DNA from: Apiotrichum sp. Y4204
Lineage: Eukaryota > Basidiomycota > Tremellomycetes > Trichosporonales > Trichosporonaceae
DNA: 64,000 bases
NCBI GenBank assembly: GCA_025531455.1
Contig: JAMYHL010000064.1
Location: 173,567 to 237,566 of the forward strand
Direction: 5' to 3'
The position numbers and the translations under genes were made by a program. How positions within the stretch are numbered: the stretch's first letter is position 1; each line of letters begins with the position of its first letter. This document shows, in pieces, positions 10,566 to 24,151 of this stretch. The notes beneath the pieces were generated by a model. The model did no database searches and was not told where the DNA came from. It worked only from the letters and a program-made list of their open reading frames with translations.

Positions 10566-12666
10566 ATAGTCAGAAAGTCAGGGGGTGAGCGAGTTTGCCA
10601 ACTCACTCACAATGGCATGGTGATCTCCGAGGCATCACCTCATTAGACGGCACATATCAAATATGTAGAATAGAGGGATTCTTTGTAATGCCACGACGGC
10701 TGGGTTAACGATACGCAATGAATCAGTAGTGAGGGAATGTGTGAGTTTGCAAGAATGATGAGTGGTGGTTGAGTTGCTTTGTCGATGGTCGATGGAGAGC
10801 CTGGTCACGTGTGGACATGGGCGGAAACGCGGAACGCGCGCGGAGCAGAGATGTGCCCTGTGCTGTTGCCGGCAGCGATCAGCAACCAACAGGCGACGGC
10901 CAGTGGCACAGCCACGGAAGATCAAGCGACCGATCTCGTCCGTCGGCGACTTTACCCCACATCCAAAGTGCGCTGAGTCTCAAGACTTCATCGCCGCCGG
11001 AGGTCACATTCATGCTATCTATACACCTCTCGTCGGTCTCCTCCGTCGTCAGCATCAGCCCTGTTCTGAGTATAGCCCCCTCGGCCCCGATATAGCAAAC
11101 GTCCCGACTGCGCCAGCGCGCACATCCTGCCCTGCGTCACGGGATGACCGACACCGCCGACATCCGGAGAAGCATCCTCTCCCTCACTGTGTGGTGGCGC
11201 GCTAAACTGGCACAGGCGCGCTCACATCAGGACTGGTGACACTGTCGCCTGCCGACTCCACACCGCCCAGATCTGTGGCGCGGTGTAGCGACGTAGTCTG
11301 TCTTTTCGAGTCTTTTGGGCACTGTGGAGCGGTGGTGCTCATCGGTCACGAGATGACTGCTGCTGACTGCGGACATTCCTAAGAAACAACGGCCTCGTCA
11401 CAGTCCCAACACTCGATGAGTGTCGGGTATCTCACACCTGGGGATGTCTTTCTAGTCCACTTCTATGTGTGAGTTCTGTTTTGCTCGCCGAGTTCACCTA
11501 ATGGTTTCTGGCGCAGGCTCCTATGCAGATGGTTTGGGGATGTTCGAAGCTCGAGCACAGCGTGTTCTGTTACAACAGAGCATGCCACGCGAGCGGAGAT
11601 GACAACATTGACATGTGCTTAATGGACAGTACGAGAACGCCAACCTTAGAGCTTCCAAGTCGTCACATGGTTTGACCTAGCCATTCCCACCAACATTGAG
11701 CTCAGCCATCCCATGGATCACTGGCAGCTGACGAGGGATCGAGGGGATCTGGTCCGGCCCGCAGCACGTGCACAGCTCGGAGTTGGCGACTTTGGCGCGC
11801 AAAGCTTGACGCATGACGCATGACGACAACGGCCTGGGCCATTCTCGGGGATTAACGTACCTCATGCGCAAGCTTTGTCTCTGTCGCGATTTGAGCCCGA
11901 TCATCTGTGGGGCCTTGACGACCATGCTGTGTATCGATTGGTATTTCAAGAGGCCGAGGGGCCGCTGTTGATTTGTATTTTGAGGCCGAAGAGCGGTTCT
12001 GCGTCGAGATGCACAGCGAGAACATCCGGCGACCGAACAGTAAAATGGTGGCCGCCGCGACTGAGAGTACAGTCCAGGTTTGTCTCTGTGGAGCGACAAA
12101 TAGGCTTACTATAGTACGCGACCTGGCGCGATCTGCGGAATGTGCTTCTTGCCGCGAGAAGCAGTGGACATGTGATTCGTGATTCATGTGCGTGCAGTAA
12201 TCTCCATGCGCAGTAGCACGCTGGTACGGGGGAGTGGCCCTATCGACTGCGCGGGCCTGAGTGAAATGGGCGGTGGAAACCGCTGCTCCAACACTACGAT
12301 TTTCTCGGACCGCGATGGGCGTCCAGGTCGCGCCGTACCTGGCGACACCACCCTCTCACTTTTGACTGGCCTGTAAGAGCCGCAAGATCGCCACGACAAC
12401 GAAGGACTCAATGGCTATCCGCTCACATGACATCACTTATGAGCATACGTCTGTCGATTGACTGCTAGTCTACAGGAACGACATGGCGGAGATCTGTGGC
12501 AGAGAGTGGGTGTGGCGGAGAGGAGAGTGGCGCCGGGGATGGGTGAGGTGGCTATTCGGCAGTGGGAGATGCCTGACTGCGGCGGCAAGAGTGGCTTATT
12601 AGCACGGATGTCAAGAGGCTGACGAGCTTGAATGTCAATGGTCCTTCGAAAGGCGACTGAGAAAAT

Positions 12667-12750
12667 CATTTGTAGAAGACTGTAACAGTCATTTGTAGAA
12701 GAGTGCAACGGTCATTTGTAGAATGCGAATGAATTCGTAGAAGACTGAAT
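12667..12750. repeat. 23-bp tandem repeat
   Basis: Copies starting with CATTTGTAGAAGA begin at 12667, 12690 and 12713, followed by a decayed fourth copy. The period is 23 bp. It lies just before a long G run, and the pair forms a small unstable-looking locus. Confidence 0.75.
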
Positions 12751-12774
12751 GCGATGGTATCTGTTGAAAGCCCT

Positions 12775-12797
12775 GGGGGGGGGGGGGGGGGGGGGTT
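12775..12797. repeat. Homopolymeric G run
   Basis: An uninterrupted run of 23 G residues. Runs like this are prone to length error in sequencing and to slippage in the cell, and can form G-quadruplex structures. Confidence 0.85.
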
Positions 12798-15700
12798 AAT
12801 TCCCAGAGAGCAGCGCCATCCTGACTAACCACCTCCAGTGCTCCGACTAACCCCCCACCCCCTGCCGTCGACGAGGTGAGTACCGGCTGGAGAATGGGCG
12901 CCTGCTGCGATTGGTAATGTGTCAAAGTGAAGAGCTTCTCTTGCATAACAAATTGCTGCCATCGTCAACACCGTGCTCGATACCTGTACTACGCGCACGG
13001 TCACCAAGCGCTCATTCGCGGACCGCCCGCGCTCCCCACCTCCGACCGGACGACGCGTGACTACCGTGACGCGCCTCGGCGACCGTAGATCCGATCTGGT
13101 TCAGTCGTCGCCGCGCGACGCAGCGTTTCGCTCCACAGGACGCCCGCGCACGGAGTAAAGAGCAGGGCAGCAAACTCGTTCAGGTATCGGTGGGCATTGT
13201 TGATCGGAAGACTCCTCCGAGCTCCGACAACGAGCGACCCGGTCCGACGTAGCTTTCGAAACGGGGATGCGGTCGCAATTGCGGTCCAAGTTGTGCCACA
13301 GATCTGACACGCAGGGAGGGTCTATTGACGCCCGTAGCAACTTAGGTATCGGAATCGGAGTTGCGCGCCGAGGTTGAGGCTGTGTACACCAAGACAGGAG
13401 TGTTGCACACCGAGACAGAAGGAGTGTTCTGGAGATCTGGAGAGGCGTGGGATTCCCACGGCGTGAGGTCCGGTTGAGGGTCAAGGAGGCGGGGGCGGAT
13501 CAACATGATTGTAGGAGCCGGGTCAGGCGGTTTGGAGAGATGTTCGTTGGGTCGCTATGAGATTCATGTTTGCACCATGTTTCTCTGTCGGGTGCTTCGT
13601 AAGCCACAACATCTCTCGACGTCCCTCGTCTCCTGTAGAGACCCTTCCGCCACCAATACGCAGATCTGTAGTGCCTCAGTGAGGTGAGTATTTTCCCTGT
13701 AGCGACTCAGTAATGTGACCACCCCTTCCTTGGATGAGGATAAACATGCTCGAGGCTTGACACATGAGTGGCACGCGTCCAGGCACGGCATAGGAAATGT
13801 AGGAAATTGACCCGGATTATCTGGGTGTGAGTTCTCGGAGGAAGCAGGAGTGCCGAATCAGAGCTTGCGACTGGCCAGTTGACTGTGACCGTTCGCGGTG
13901 ACTGCTTGGGGGGGCTCAGCCTGCGTTACCAGGAGCCGTCCACGATGACCTGAGCCCCCGAGCCCTGCGCCGACAACTTTACCTCCTGTAAGCCACGATA
14001 CGGGGGCTGCAACGCTTGGACCGGGCCGCGGGGCTGGTGGACCCGCGTGGATCACGAGATGCAGAGCGAGGAGCGACGTGCGGATGAGGAATGTAACCGT
14101 ATTGATTCTGTGTCGCGATTCGGTTGGAAGGAACACTCGGGATCTGGATCCGAGCGCCTCACCCTCACCTCCGAGGTGACCTCGACGGGGCCCGGCTGTG
14201 CGGCTGTGCGTGTATGACCCGAGTTGGCGAGGTTGAGTGCGAGGCGTGTGGCGCGTGGCGGTCAATAGCCAGACGCCCAGCCCAGGGCGACTGGGTGGCT
14301 GCCGAGACAGGGCCCTATTGAATGGCCGAGGGACTCGGAGCGAGAAGGTCAGTGTGAGGTGAATGTATCCTTGAGCAGAAGCACACTGGATCGCGGACGT
14401 TGTGGAGGGACATTGTTGGATGTTGGATATTGGGATGAAGATGGGCTAGCGAAACGGCGGCGTTGCAACTTGACGGCTTCCTTGGACCTTCAGGCTTCAG
14501 TGTTGCAAGGGGCCACCCAGGTTTTCCGGTCGCACCGCAGCCCCGGAGCCACTGGTGCACAGAGCTCTGCGGCCTGTGGGTGAGCGGTCAGATGACCACT
14601 GCTTGAAATGGAAGAAACGCTGGAGCTCGCACTTCGAAATAGATCTCCCATTATCAGTGATGTGACGAGATGTAGGTGAAGTTGCCTTCATATCTCTGTG
14701 CGATGCGAGCATCAAAGAGGTGAGAGCACGATTCCGACATGCCTGACCACTATACTGGACCCGAGGCAGGAACCGCCAAGGGTCCTGATGTCCTGGGGAT
14801 TGGGTACCTTGTCGACACCATCAGGGCTTGAGGGTGTGCCAATGGGACACGAGGACACGAGCTTCGAACTTGCGCCACTGGCATGCGGGTACATGCTGGC
14901 ACCTTCGTCTGTTCCTGCGGCGTTCCATGGCGTTCCTGGGCGCTGTGTTGCGCCTCACCCTCAGCGACTGCACATCGTGCACATGCATGCCACATTAGCC
15001 ATGCGCCAGACGCCAGATGGGCTGGAACGGTGGCCACGGCCTGTGGCCTCGCTGGGGCTTGGGCCGCTGTGCAGCTGTGGCGTTCAGCGACCGTAGCGAC
15101 GTAGAGCAGAGCAGCAGCAGCAGCAGAGACGGCAGAGGCAGTCCCAGACGCCGAGTACAGGTTTACCCGCATCGAGAAGAGCGCGGCCACCGGACACAAG
15201 CAGATTGGACGACAGGAATGGGTAAACGGAGCCGACAGCAGTGGGCGTCAGGTACTGGACAAGAAGCCGGTATGCCTGCAGGACGACACCTCGCATCGCG
15301 CATGTCTGGTATGATCGTTGGGCGTTGTTGAGCGGTGGCAGGACGGCCGGAAGCCGCCGCCGTCAGCCTGCAAGCCCGCAAGCCTCCGAACCTCGGACTC
15401 GATAGGGCAAAGGCCAGTAATAACGGCACAACCCTTTCCTTGCGTTTAGGCGGTATTTTTTCGCTTTACCCCGTCATTTTCGATTTTCTTATTCTGGGTG
15501 GTATCGGTGTCCTAGAGTCCTCATTGTGCTGCTTGCCGGGCCGGTGGTCCCCCACTGCCCTGGGGATGATGACCGGGGTATTCGACAAGGGAGATGGCTC
15601 GGGGGGCATGGCAGGCATGGCAGGCACGCCGACAGGAGAGCCAGAACCCAGCTACAATGTGCCCAGCAAATGCCCAGTAATTGACGGCCGCCTGGCACGC

Positions 15701-16130
15701 TGGCGGACAGCTTTTCGGTCTCATTGCTCCGTGGTTCCATGGTGGCCCGGAGCCACAAACTCTGTATCTGTAAAGCTTGCCGACCACGGCACCTGGGACC
15801 TGGCATAGCTGCGTATTGTGTCTGCATCACATCCCCCCCGTGTCGAGCCGGCGTCCAGCTCCGAGTGTTAGTAATCGCTAGTCATTTCGCGGCGCTCTCC
15901 ACCGCAGTCCCCATCTAATGTTGCTGCACGTCCTGTGCCATTGAGCTGGTCGTTCCCACTCGTGCGCGTGCCCCCCCGCTCTGTGCGTCTGTGTTTCGCA
16001 GAAGAACCAAAATACCCACCGTCTCGCATCTGTAATCTGGTGCTGGCGTCACAAAACTTGACGCTGTGCCCCGCCTGCCAGGGACGATTACGACGACCAA
16101 CCAACCTGAACTCTTGTCGTAGTTACAAGT

Positions 16131-19100
16131 AGTATTCCCTCTCACCTCCGCCGCTCGGTCCTCCCCCCCCCCTTTCCCCTCCCCTCCAGTCTCTGCTGTC
16201 TCCTGTTCTTCCGCTCCTGCCGACTTTGTGCCGACACCCTCAATCACTGCCTGCACTGTCCGCCCCCTCTCCCTCACCCAACTCTACTCGGCTCCATTCA
16301 CCAATCTGGGTGCATCAGAGATCAGAGATCAGAGCCGTAACCATCTCCATCACATCCATCACATCTCCACCACCACTCCACTGGCCCACCACCGGGCCTC
16401 CGCCATCCTTACCCCCCTTCGCGGCCCCTCTCTCCTCTCCGCATCTCAGCTCCTCCCTCTCACCCTCTCTCGTCGTTACTCGCGTCACACCTCCCTCCAA
16501 CCACAACACGTCGACCCGCACCCCTCCGGCTCGATCCCGTCTCTCCAGCTGGCATGCGCGAGCGGCAACAGTAGCAAACTTGCTTCCTGCCATCGCTGTC
16601 CCATCACTTCTGGCAGCGGCAGACATTGACAGACTGGACACGCTCACGCTCGAACACCGCTGTGCACACCTCTGTACCGCGCTCCAGTGTCCACCCTCTC
16701 CCACCGCCTGTCCTCGCTCCCGCCGCCCCGCCTCGCCTTCGCATCGGTGCTCGTGCTCGCACGCGCGCTCGCATCGGCCGCCTCCCCCACCCTTCTTCCG
16801 TCCCCGCCCTCCCGATCCACACCATCAGGATCACGCGCACCGCGCCTGGCCCATTTCCCGCCGCCACTTTGCCGATCGCACGCTTCGCGCTACCGAGAGA
16901 CTAGCGCTGCGCGGATCACTGATCGACATCTACGACCCGGCTGGCCGGCGATCCCATCACGACAACAACAACGACAACAACCACCACTGCCATCATCAAT
17001 CATCACTTTTCCCCCACTCGCGCATTTCCCTGCCCATCTTACCGACCTCGTCAGCCCTCGACGCCGTCTCCGAGTACGCGCTTCCCCATCTGTTGTGGTC
17101 GAAGGGTATCTGTAAGTAGCCTCAGCAAAATATCGTTGCCGTTGCCACCAGGTGAGTATCTGCTCTGTGTCCGTCCTAGTTACCCGATGAGCGTGAGGAA
17201 GGCGGGTGGGGCTTTGATCGTTGGGGGCGGATGGTAGCTCGACAGTGGAGTGGAGAGAAGAAGACGCGACTCGGATGGAGAGGTGATGGGGTGATACCAG
17301 AGTGACAACCAAACGTCGCTTCCTCGGCTCCCTCATGTTCTCGTCGTTGCGCGGGCGGAGGTCGCATCCTTGTCGTCGTCTGCGCAGGATCGTGCACTGC
17401 ACTGCACGCACCCTGGCTCAATTTTATCACATCCATTGCGCCGCCGATCTCGTCGGAGATCCAGTCGATGATGTCGGTGGTTTCCCGCTCTTTGCAACCT
17501 TGCGGTCATCTCGCACGCCGTGTGTTCGACGACCTCATCACTCGCGTCGCTCGGGATCCATCCACATCCCCAGACACCAAGAGATCGAAAACCTTCTTTG
17601 TTCTGTCTGATCGCGACGAGCGGTTGGGCGATGACGAGCGAGCTGGTCAACATCAGCACACAGACAATAGCTTCCCTCTCCTTTTCACCCCCGTCGACCG
17701 ACCTTTTGTTCCCCTTGGTCGACGTGTGTAGGCGACTCGATCCACACGCGTGACACACACACACACACACAAGTCATCAAGCGGGAGCTTCTCAGCGCCT
17801 CTCTTCCTCTGTTCGCCATCATCGTGCAGCGTACTGCCTCGCTTCCCCACGCGTGTACCCCGGCTGCCTGCGCGCAGCGCGCACAGTCTTCTCTCCCTCC
17901 TGTCGTCTGTTGTTGCCTGATCGCCGCTCGCGACAGACATCAACAACATCCCCATCCATCCATCCTCTTTCTGTTTCTCTTTTTCTGCTACCCATTCCCT
18001 CCTCATCCCTCTTTCACCCACATCCCCATTCCATTCCTCCTTTGCCTTCCACTCACCTGTTAGCAGCATACTTCGCAACAACGACAACAACAACAACATT
18101 ATCATCACCCATACGCACAACAACAAAGCTGGCAGCTGCCTTCTTCCTTCCCTTGTTCTCGCCTTGTTGTTCACTGGCGCCTGCATCCACCCGCACACGC
18201 CTCCATCTAGGTGACGGCCACCATAACAGTTGCCCAACATAGAAAACAAAGCAGTGAGTACTCTTGGTCTGGTTCTTTTCAAAACGAGGGAGCAGGATTA
18301 TCTACATGTTTCTCCATTTTCCTGGCGTCCTTTCCTCTCCTGTGTCGCACGCAACCTGCGGCCTCTTGACGTCCACTCGCTGGCTCTGTTGCCTATGGGG
18401 TTCCTGGGCGTGGGGTGGCGCAGCTGGTGGCGGCGGTATACATACATGTACCTCGCTGCCAAGCTGCCTGCGCGATGACAGCGACGGCGAATGGTGACAT
18501 TGGGGGCGGCTGGCTCCTGTTACCTCCAAAGGGACAGTCTCAGGCCCAGCAGGTGTTGGGTCTGTCGTCGAGATAGCCTTGGATGGACTTTATGGAAGCT
18601 TCAAAGTCCACACCCCTTGTGTATATGTGTGTGTGTCTTGCTCACACAGTAGTAGCGAGCTCCAGGCAGCGGCTCCGTATCAATTTGTGTGGTACCCCTC
18701 CACCCCGACGCCGTCGGCCCGCGAGTTGGTCTTCCCTCCCTCCTCTCTCCTCCTCTCCCCTCCTTCCTCCTCGCTGTCAATCAACCCGTTGACGACGTTC
18801 TTTGCAAGGCAGAGAGACAGTCACCAGTGCGTATCGCCTTGCTACCCCGCACAGCAACAAGTGTCTCGCGTGTGGCTGACCAACAGAAGACAGTAACACA
18901 GCTCGAGACAAGACACTCCGCAGGGCAACACACACTAGACACCTCCCTGTTATTCTTACAGTCGGTGTCATCGCTCTCCCTATCGACATCATTGCATCTT
19001 GCTGTATTGGGTTGTCGTTCTTGCATCCTGCACGGCCCCACGCACGATCTCCACACGTAGCCAAACATTCTTGGGTCACTGTCTCACTCGGTGCCTCCCC

Positions 19101-19255
19101 ACAAATCTCCACTCCACCCATCTCCACCTGTCGCCTTGGAGCCAACATCGCCCATCGTGCAAAGAAAAATCACCCGTCTCACGCACCCCGCTCGCCAGTG
19201 AGCAAATCCACCACCACGAACGCCACACCGTGCTTGGGTTGGCCACCAGCCCACG
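16131..19255 (+). other. Long pyrimidine-rich 5' leader of the HMG-box gene
   Basis: About 3 kb of CT-rich sequence with (CA)n at 17754-17771 and CAA repeats near 18070-18100. It contains many short open frames, including a 297-codon low-complexity frame at 16226-17119, but no protein-like composition. Strong donor-like sites occur at 17152 (GTGAGTAT) and 18254 (GTGAGTAC). An acceptor-like CCACCAG ends at 19249, six bases before the HMG gene ATG. I infer a long, probably spliced and uORF-bearing leader. It could instead hold a separate non-coding transcript. Confidence 0.4.
17754..17771. repeat. (CA)n microsatellite
   Basis: About nine consecutive CA units inside the pyrimidine-rich leader of the HMG-box gene. 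Confidence 0.8.
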
Positions 19256-22013
19256 ATGGCCTCATCCTCCATACCGTTCGCCCCTTCCCCTCTGGCGCGT
19301 GAGCCCCGCGACAAAATGAACCCTCCATCCTCCGTGGCGCCGCAGACCCAAGGATTCATGACCGCCAATGGACCCGCAGGGGCAAACTATGGAGCAATGC
19401 CATATCCATTCGGTCTTGACAACAACGGTGCATCATCATCATCATCACCATCATCGTCGTCAAAAGCTCGTGGCCGCCAACAGTTCACACCATATACCGC
19501 ACCAGGTGCCTCGAATCTCTTCTCATTCTCCAACAATCCCCAATTCTCCTCATTACCCGGTGGCTTCTCGCCGTTCCAGATCACAGGTCCTGTCCCCAAC
19601 GTCCCCGCCCCACCAGCAACAGGACCTTGTCCCCTTGCCCAGCCCATTGACATTGCGTCTCTCAACACTCCCGGACTCGACAACACGAGCGGGAACGACA
19701 CGTCTGTCACTGCATCCCCAACATCCCCAACAGGAACCACCGCGCAGCCAATGTATACGGGTTACTTTCCAAGCATCTCCACTGGCTACTCGGCTGCCCC
19801 TCAAAATTTCCTGAGCCAGCCAAGCGGAGAGTCGTCGAAGCCTGCGGGTGGTGCCGGCGTCCCTCAAGCCAGCAATAACTGGAGTTCAAATGACGCCTCG
19901 GATTGGGAAGATCCGAGTGCATTTGGCGGTGCTGGGCCGAGTCGAATGCCCGCTCAACGGGCACCAACCTCGTTTCCGACCGACCAAATCTTTCCAGGAT
20001 GGGCGCCTGCTCCTCCTGGCCCGCATCCGTTCGCAACACCGGCTTCATCGTCCGGATCCCCGACGTCCCCATTAAATCAGGCGACACAGAGCAGTACCCC
20101 CGTCACGCATCACGACCCACCTCCGCCGGCCAAAAAGGTCCCCCGCCCGCCAAACGCGTGGATCCTCTACCGCTCAGATATGCTGGCCCAGATTCGTAGT
20201 GGGAACATGCCCGCAGGTCTCGAGGACATTGTTCAGTCGCAGCAAGGTGGTGCGGCCGAACCCACGAGTGCCTCGGCATCTGAGGGTGAGACGAAGAAGA
20301 AGGGCAAGAAGTCCGCGAAGGGGGCCTCCGAGGGGATCCTGAGCCAGCTCGGTGGAGGCAAGGCAGGGCGTGGCCTTCCCCAGGCGGACATATCAAAGAT
20401 GATCTCTGTCCTGTGGAAGCGGGAGGCCGAGGACGTTCGCCGGCGCTACGAACAACAGGCGGAGCTCAAGAAGATGGAGGTGAGTTGATTTCGAATAAAC
20501 CTGTTGCTGACGATCTCAGCACCAGAAATTGTACCCCAACTACAAGTTCCAGCCCGTCCGCAAGGAGGAGAAGCTCGCACAGCGGGCCGAGCGTGCCAAG
20601 GAGCGCGATGAGCGCCGACGCGAGAAGGAGCTCTATCGACAGCGCCAACGCCGCCGCATGCGCGGGCGACACACTCCTCCGGCCGAAGAAGAGGGCCACC
20701 ATGTGTCCGGAATGGCCCGCAGCAATTCGTATCATGGACCAGAAGGCCAACCGCCAGCGTTCCAGATGGCGTACGGAGGTACGTTCAAGGGCTGATTGTC
20801 CTTTCTCCTGTGTACTGATGTCTCAGGCTGGGGTGCGACCACGGAGGAGAGCGATGGCGAGGCGATGCAGATGTCCCTCGCCCAGCCGATCTCGTTTGAC
20901 CCATCGCTCCTGCAAGTTCCGTTCCACCTTCCTGCTGGTATGCCGCAGATTCCTGTGGGCATGGGGACCAATATCGACAAGCCACCTTCTCCCGAACGCT
21001 CAAATTCGAATGGAAACACAGACATGTCGTCGTCCTTCCCCGACTCGAGCGAATGGGCCAGTCCACAGGCAGCCGCATATCTTGCATCGCAGCGGGCGCT
21101 GCTCAGCCAGAACAACGACGGATCGCGCGCAGATGGTCAAGGAGACCTGCAGTTCTCCCCTCAGGACCCCAAGGATCCTTCCATCTATGTGTTCAACCCA
21201 CCAAATCTCACCTCCGAGATCCAGCTCACCGATCCCGAAGCCCTGGCAGCCCTGTGGTGCAAGCTGGAACCGGAAGGCATCGACGCCCTTAATGCCTCGC
21301 CTATCAATGGTCCGACACCATCAGCATACACGTTCCCGACACCGCCGTTAGCGCAGCCTGTGGATATTGCTGCCTGGGATGCGTACGACCCACCGTCGAA
21401 CTCCTTGCAGATTCCCATCTTGGGAAACATGTCGTCGTCAATCACTCAACAAATATTGCGCGATTGGGCAGCCATACAGGCCGACGGCGAGAACGGCGGC
21501 GGCAGCGGCAGCGGCATGTCCTTGACTCCCGACTTCCAGGCCTCAGCGTCCAACCAGCAACAGCAGCAGCAGCAGTCGAACACAAACTTCCAGCGTACCC
21601 TCGCGCCAACACCCTCATTTTCCGCTCAGGCGTCGCCCGTGGATGGCAACTTTACCCGCGCGTCTCCTGTCCGTCCCACACCATGGAACAGTTTCGTCAA
21701 CGCCTCGCCAGGCGACTTTGGCGCAGCAATGTCTGGCTCGGGCACCGCGAGGAATCCCGCCGAGGCGTACTCCGGATCGATGACCATGGACGCGAACGGC
21801 AATATGAGCTGGCATGGTCGCAACGTCGCGACGTTTGGTCCGACGGGCGACAACCGTGGTGTGGAAGCAAGCAAGGATGTGACCATGGACGCTCCAAACG
21901 TGAGCGTCGGCCTCCCTGTCTCCATCTCCGACGTCTCGACTGCTCCGGCGGCCCGCATGATGGTCCGTCCTCGCCAAGTGGCATCCAAGTACGAGGCTGT
22001 CGCTGGTGCGTAA
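19256..22013 (+). CDS. HMG-box transcription factor (MATA_HMG type) with a split HMG box
   Basis: Three exons: 19256-20479, 20520-20778 and 20827-22013, giving 889 residues. The introns are 40 and 48 bp and the phases agree. The DNA-binding domain starts at about residue 294 (PRPPNAWILYRSDM) and resumes at about 375 (ISKMISVLWK), then YEQQAELKKM and LYPNYKFQP across the first junction. This is the sequence-specific HMG class used by fungal mating and sexual-development regulators (Ste11, Prf1, Mat2). Between the first and second parts of the box lies an extra Ser/Lys/Gly-rich block of about 55 residues. A basic Arg/Lys/Glu-rich helix follows the box. The flanks are Ser/Pro/Gln-rich and disordered, as in activation domains. 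A link to mating is family inference; no pheromone or receptor gene is nearby. The ATG has a good context. Confidence 0.85.
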
Positions 22014-24151
22014 GTGCGAGTTTGCACACCCTAGTTGAGAGCATTATGCTCGCGCGTAGAGAGAGCCCTAGATCTTCTCGATCTTGATCATGTGGCTATC
22101 CCAAACCCCGCTTTTGTTATCCGTCCATGAACTTTACATACTGTCCCCACATCCCCATCCATCCCATCTAGTATAATGCCCACTGCCCCGTACATCTGGT
22201 AGCATCATTGAGCCTTGATCCATGTCGCTGTAGCGAGCTGTAGCGAGTTGTAGGGATGAATGTTTGACTGAGTGCTGGCTGTTGCAGTGCACGAGCGAGC
22301 TTCTAGCTGCCACCAAGAACGGTCTAGCACTCGGCGGCCCTCTCCACTCCTTCGGCGCTCTCGTATGTCCGATATCCGAACGCTGACGCCGCCCTTCGGC
22401 ATCGGCACGCCCTCATCACATGCATCGGCGTTCCAGAGTTGAGTTTGCCAGGTCCGTCCCTGCGGTAGGTACGCAAACGATAGACTTGCACAACTATACA
22501 CTCTCGATCAACAGATACGGGCAGCACATGACCACATACTGCCCCAGCCATCCGAGCACGCCAAGCGCTGAGCGATCGCAGCCGCCCGTCCGACGATCCG
22601 TCGCGAATCGCGAATCAGACCAACACAGCCGATGCGTGGCGCCCGATGCGATGGGTGCCCGAGCATCTTCCGGTCCACCCATCCCGGGGTCCCGCGGCGA
22701 TAAGCAGACCGCGGCCATTCCCCGCCCACATCCACCTCCCCAACACGCAGTTGTTATTGTTGCTGTTAGTCTCTGGTCTCTGGTAGCCCCTGCGGCCGCG
22801 GGGAGCGTGTTGGCCGCGGCCGCAACGTGATCGTGCCATCAGAGGCGGTGCAGTAGTATCCTGTTGCGCTCGAAGGTTGACGCAAGAGAGATAGAGTTGT
22901 GCAAACACCCACGGTTTATCCGCCCGGCGGCAGATAGTAGCCACTCACTAGGTACTAGCACTAGGGTATCACGTATCACGTATCGGATCATGGAAATGCA
23001 TCGCGAAAACGTAAACGTAAACGCGTTCCTGGAGCCAGGCAGGAATGACAGAACGAGAACAATAGGAAATCGCGGGTCAAAAATGGCGAGGGACAATAAG
23101 AAATCAATGCCAAGCGTTTGGGTGGTAGAACAATAGAAAATCGCGGGACAACGCTAAGTTTCTAGCCTAGCGTCCTAGCGTGCGGTGCCCCGGTCTGCTG
23201 GATTCCGTCGCTTATTACGAGTAATTTTCGCCGCGTACGCGGTACGTACGCAAGCTCTCGGAGAGCTCGTATGATCGTATGCTCGTACCGCGGCCCCGGA
23301 ACGCGTTCGCGGTCTCGGACGCGTGTTTCCGTTCCCTCTGTGATTTGTGATCCGTGCCCGTTCTCGCGGCGTTTCTCGTTTCTCGTTTCGGGCCGCGGGC
23401 CTCAGGCCTTGGGTCTCGGGACAGCGGCGCCGGCCCGGCGGCCCCCGGCTTCCGTACTTGGTTTACATGTCCGGGGATATCCCTCCCCCTCATTCAAGGC
23501 GAATGTGGCGTAGTGATGCGATGCGTCGCGTATCGAGGCCATGTGCTGCCATGCTGCCACTAACTGGTCATGGTGTCATGGTCATGGTAATGGTCATGGC
23601 GATGGTGGTCCGATATCCGCACAAAGACAGCTGAGCAAGGGGCTCTGTGGAATCTTCTGGACAAAACGGTTCTCATGGCCAAGCTAGCAGCTGTAGCGTT
23701 CTTTCATTCCCTCCTGTGTGCTTGTCCAGCAACTCTTCGTCGTGGCATTTCTTTAACCCTCCCCAGGTTCTAGAACTACTCACGTATTTTCTGGTCCTGC
23801 ACTGTTGAATCGACTAATGATTATGAGCCGCTCACTACCGCCGCTAATGCAGATAACAAAAAATCAGGTTGTCGGCGGTCTACTGCTAGCGTGAACGTCG
23901 CGGCGTCCTCCGCATGGACTGATTCTTATCTCGGCAGACGTGGAGGACATTCCAGTCGGCAATTTTACTGCAAGCTTGCAGCTTGCAGGAGCTGGCGCTA
24001 CATGGACGCGCTCCGCTTGGCTTCCGGATGAATCGGGTACTCGTTGCAACAGCAAAGACAATCAGATGCAGAGTGGGGCAGTGGGCAACATACAGCGGCT
24101 ACAATTTTCGTGATTCACGATTCAACATTCCAACAACACGATGGCTACGGA
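22014..24151. other. Intergenic region between HMG gene and trehalose phosphorylase
   Basis: About 2.1 kb between two 3' ends (the genes converge). No gene is supported. A GGTCAT-type short repeat lies at about 23567-23608. Otherwise nothing stands out. Confidence 0.5.

Larger units (their letters stand above)
10566..16130. other. 5.5-kb gene-poor region
   Basis: No gene is supported. Open frames are short, unrelated to anything recognisable, and break often on all frames. The only clear structures are the 23-bp tandem repeat (12667-12750) and the G run (12775-12797). I saw no tRNA-like B box or transposon open frame. It may hold a non-coding transcript, but nothing in the sequence shows one. 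Confidence 0.45.

Noticed and set aside
16226..17119. 297-codon plus-strand frame in the CT-rich leader
   Set aside because: Composition is Ser/Pro/His/Arg low complexity that follows the pyrimidine-rich DNA; overlapping frames are equally open.
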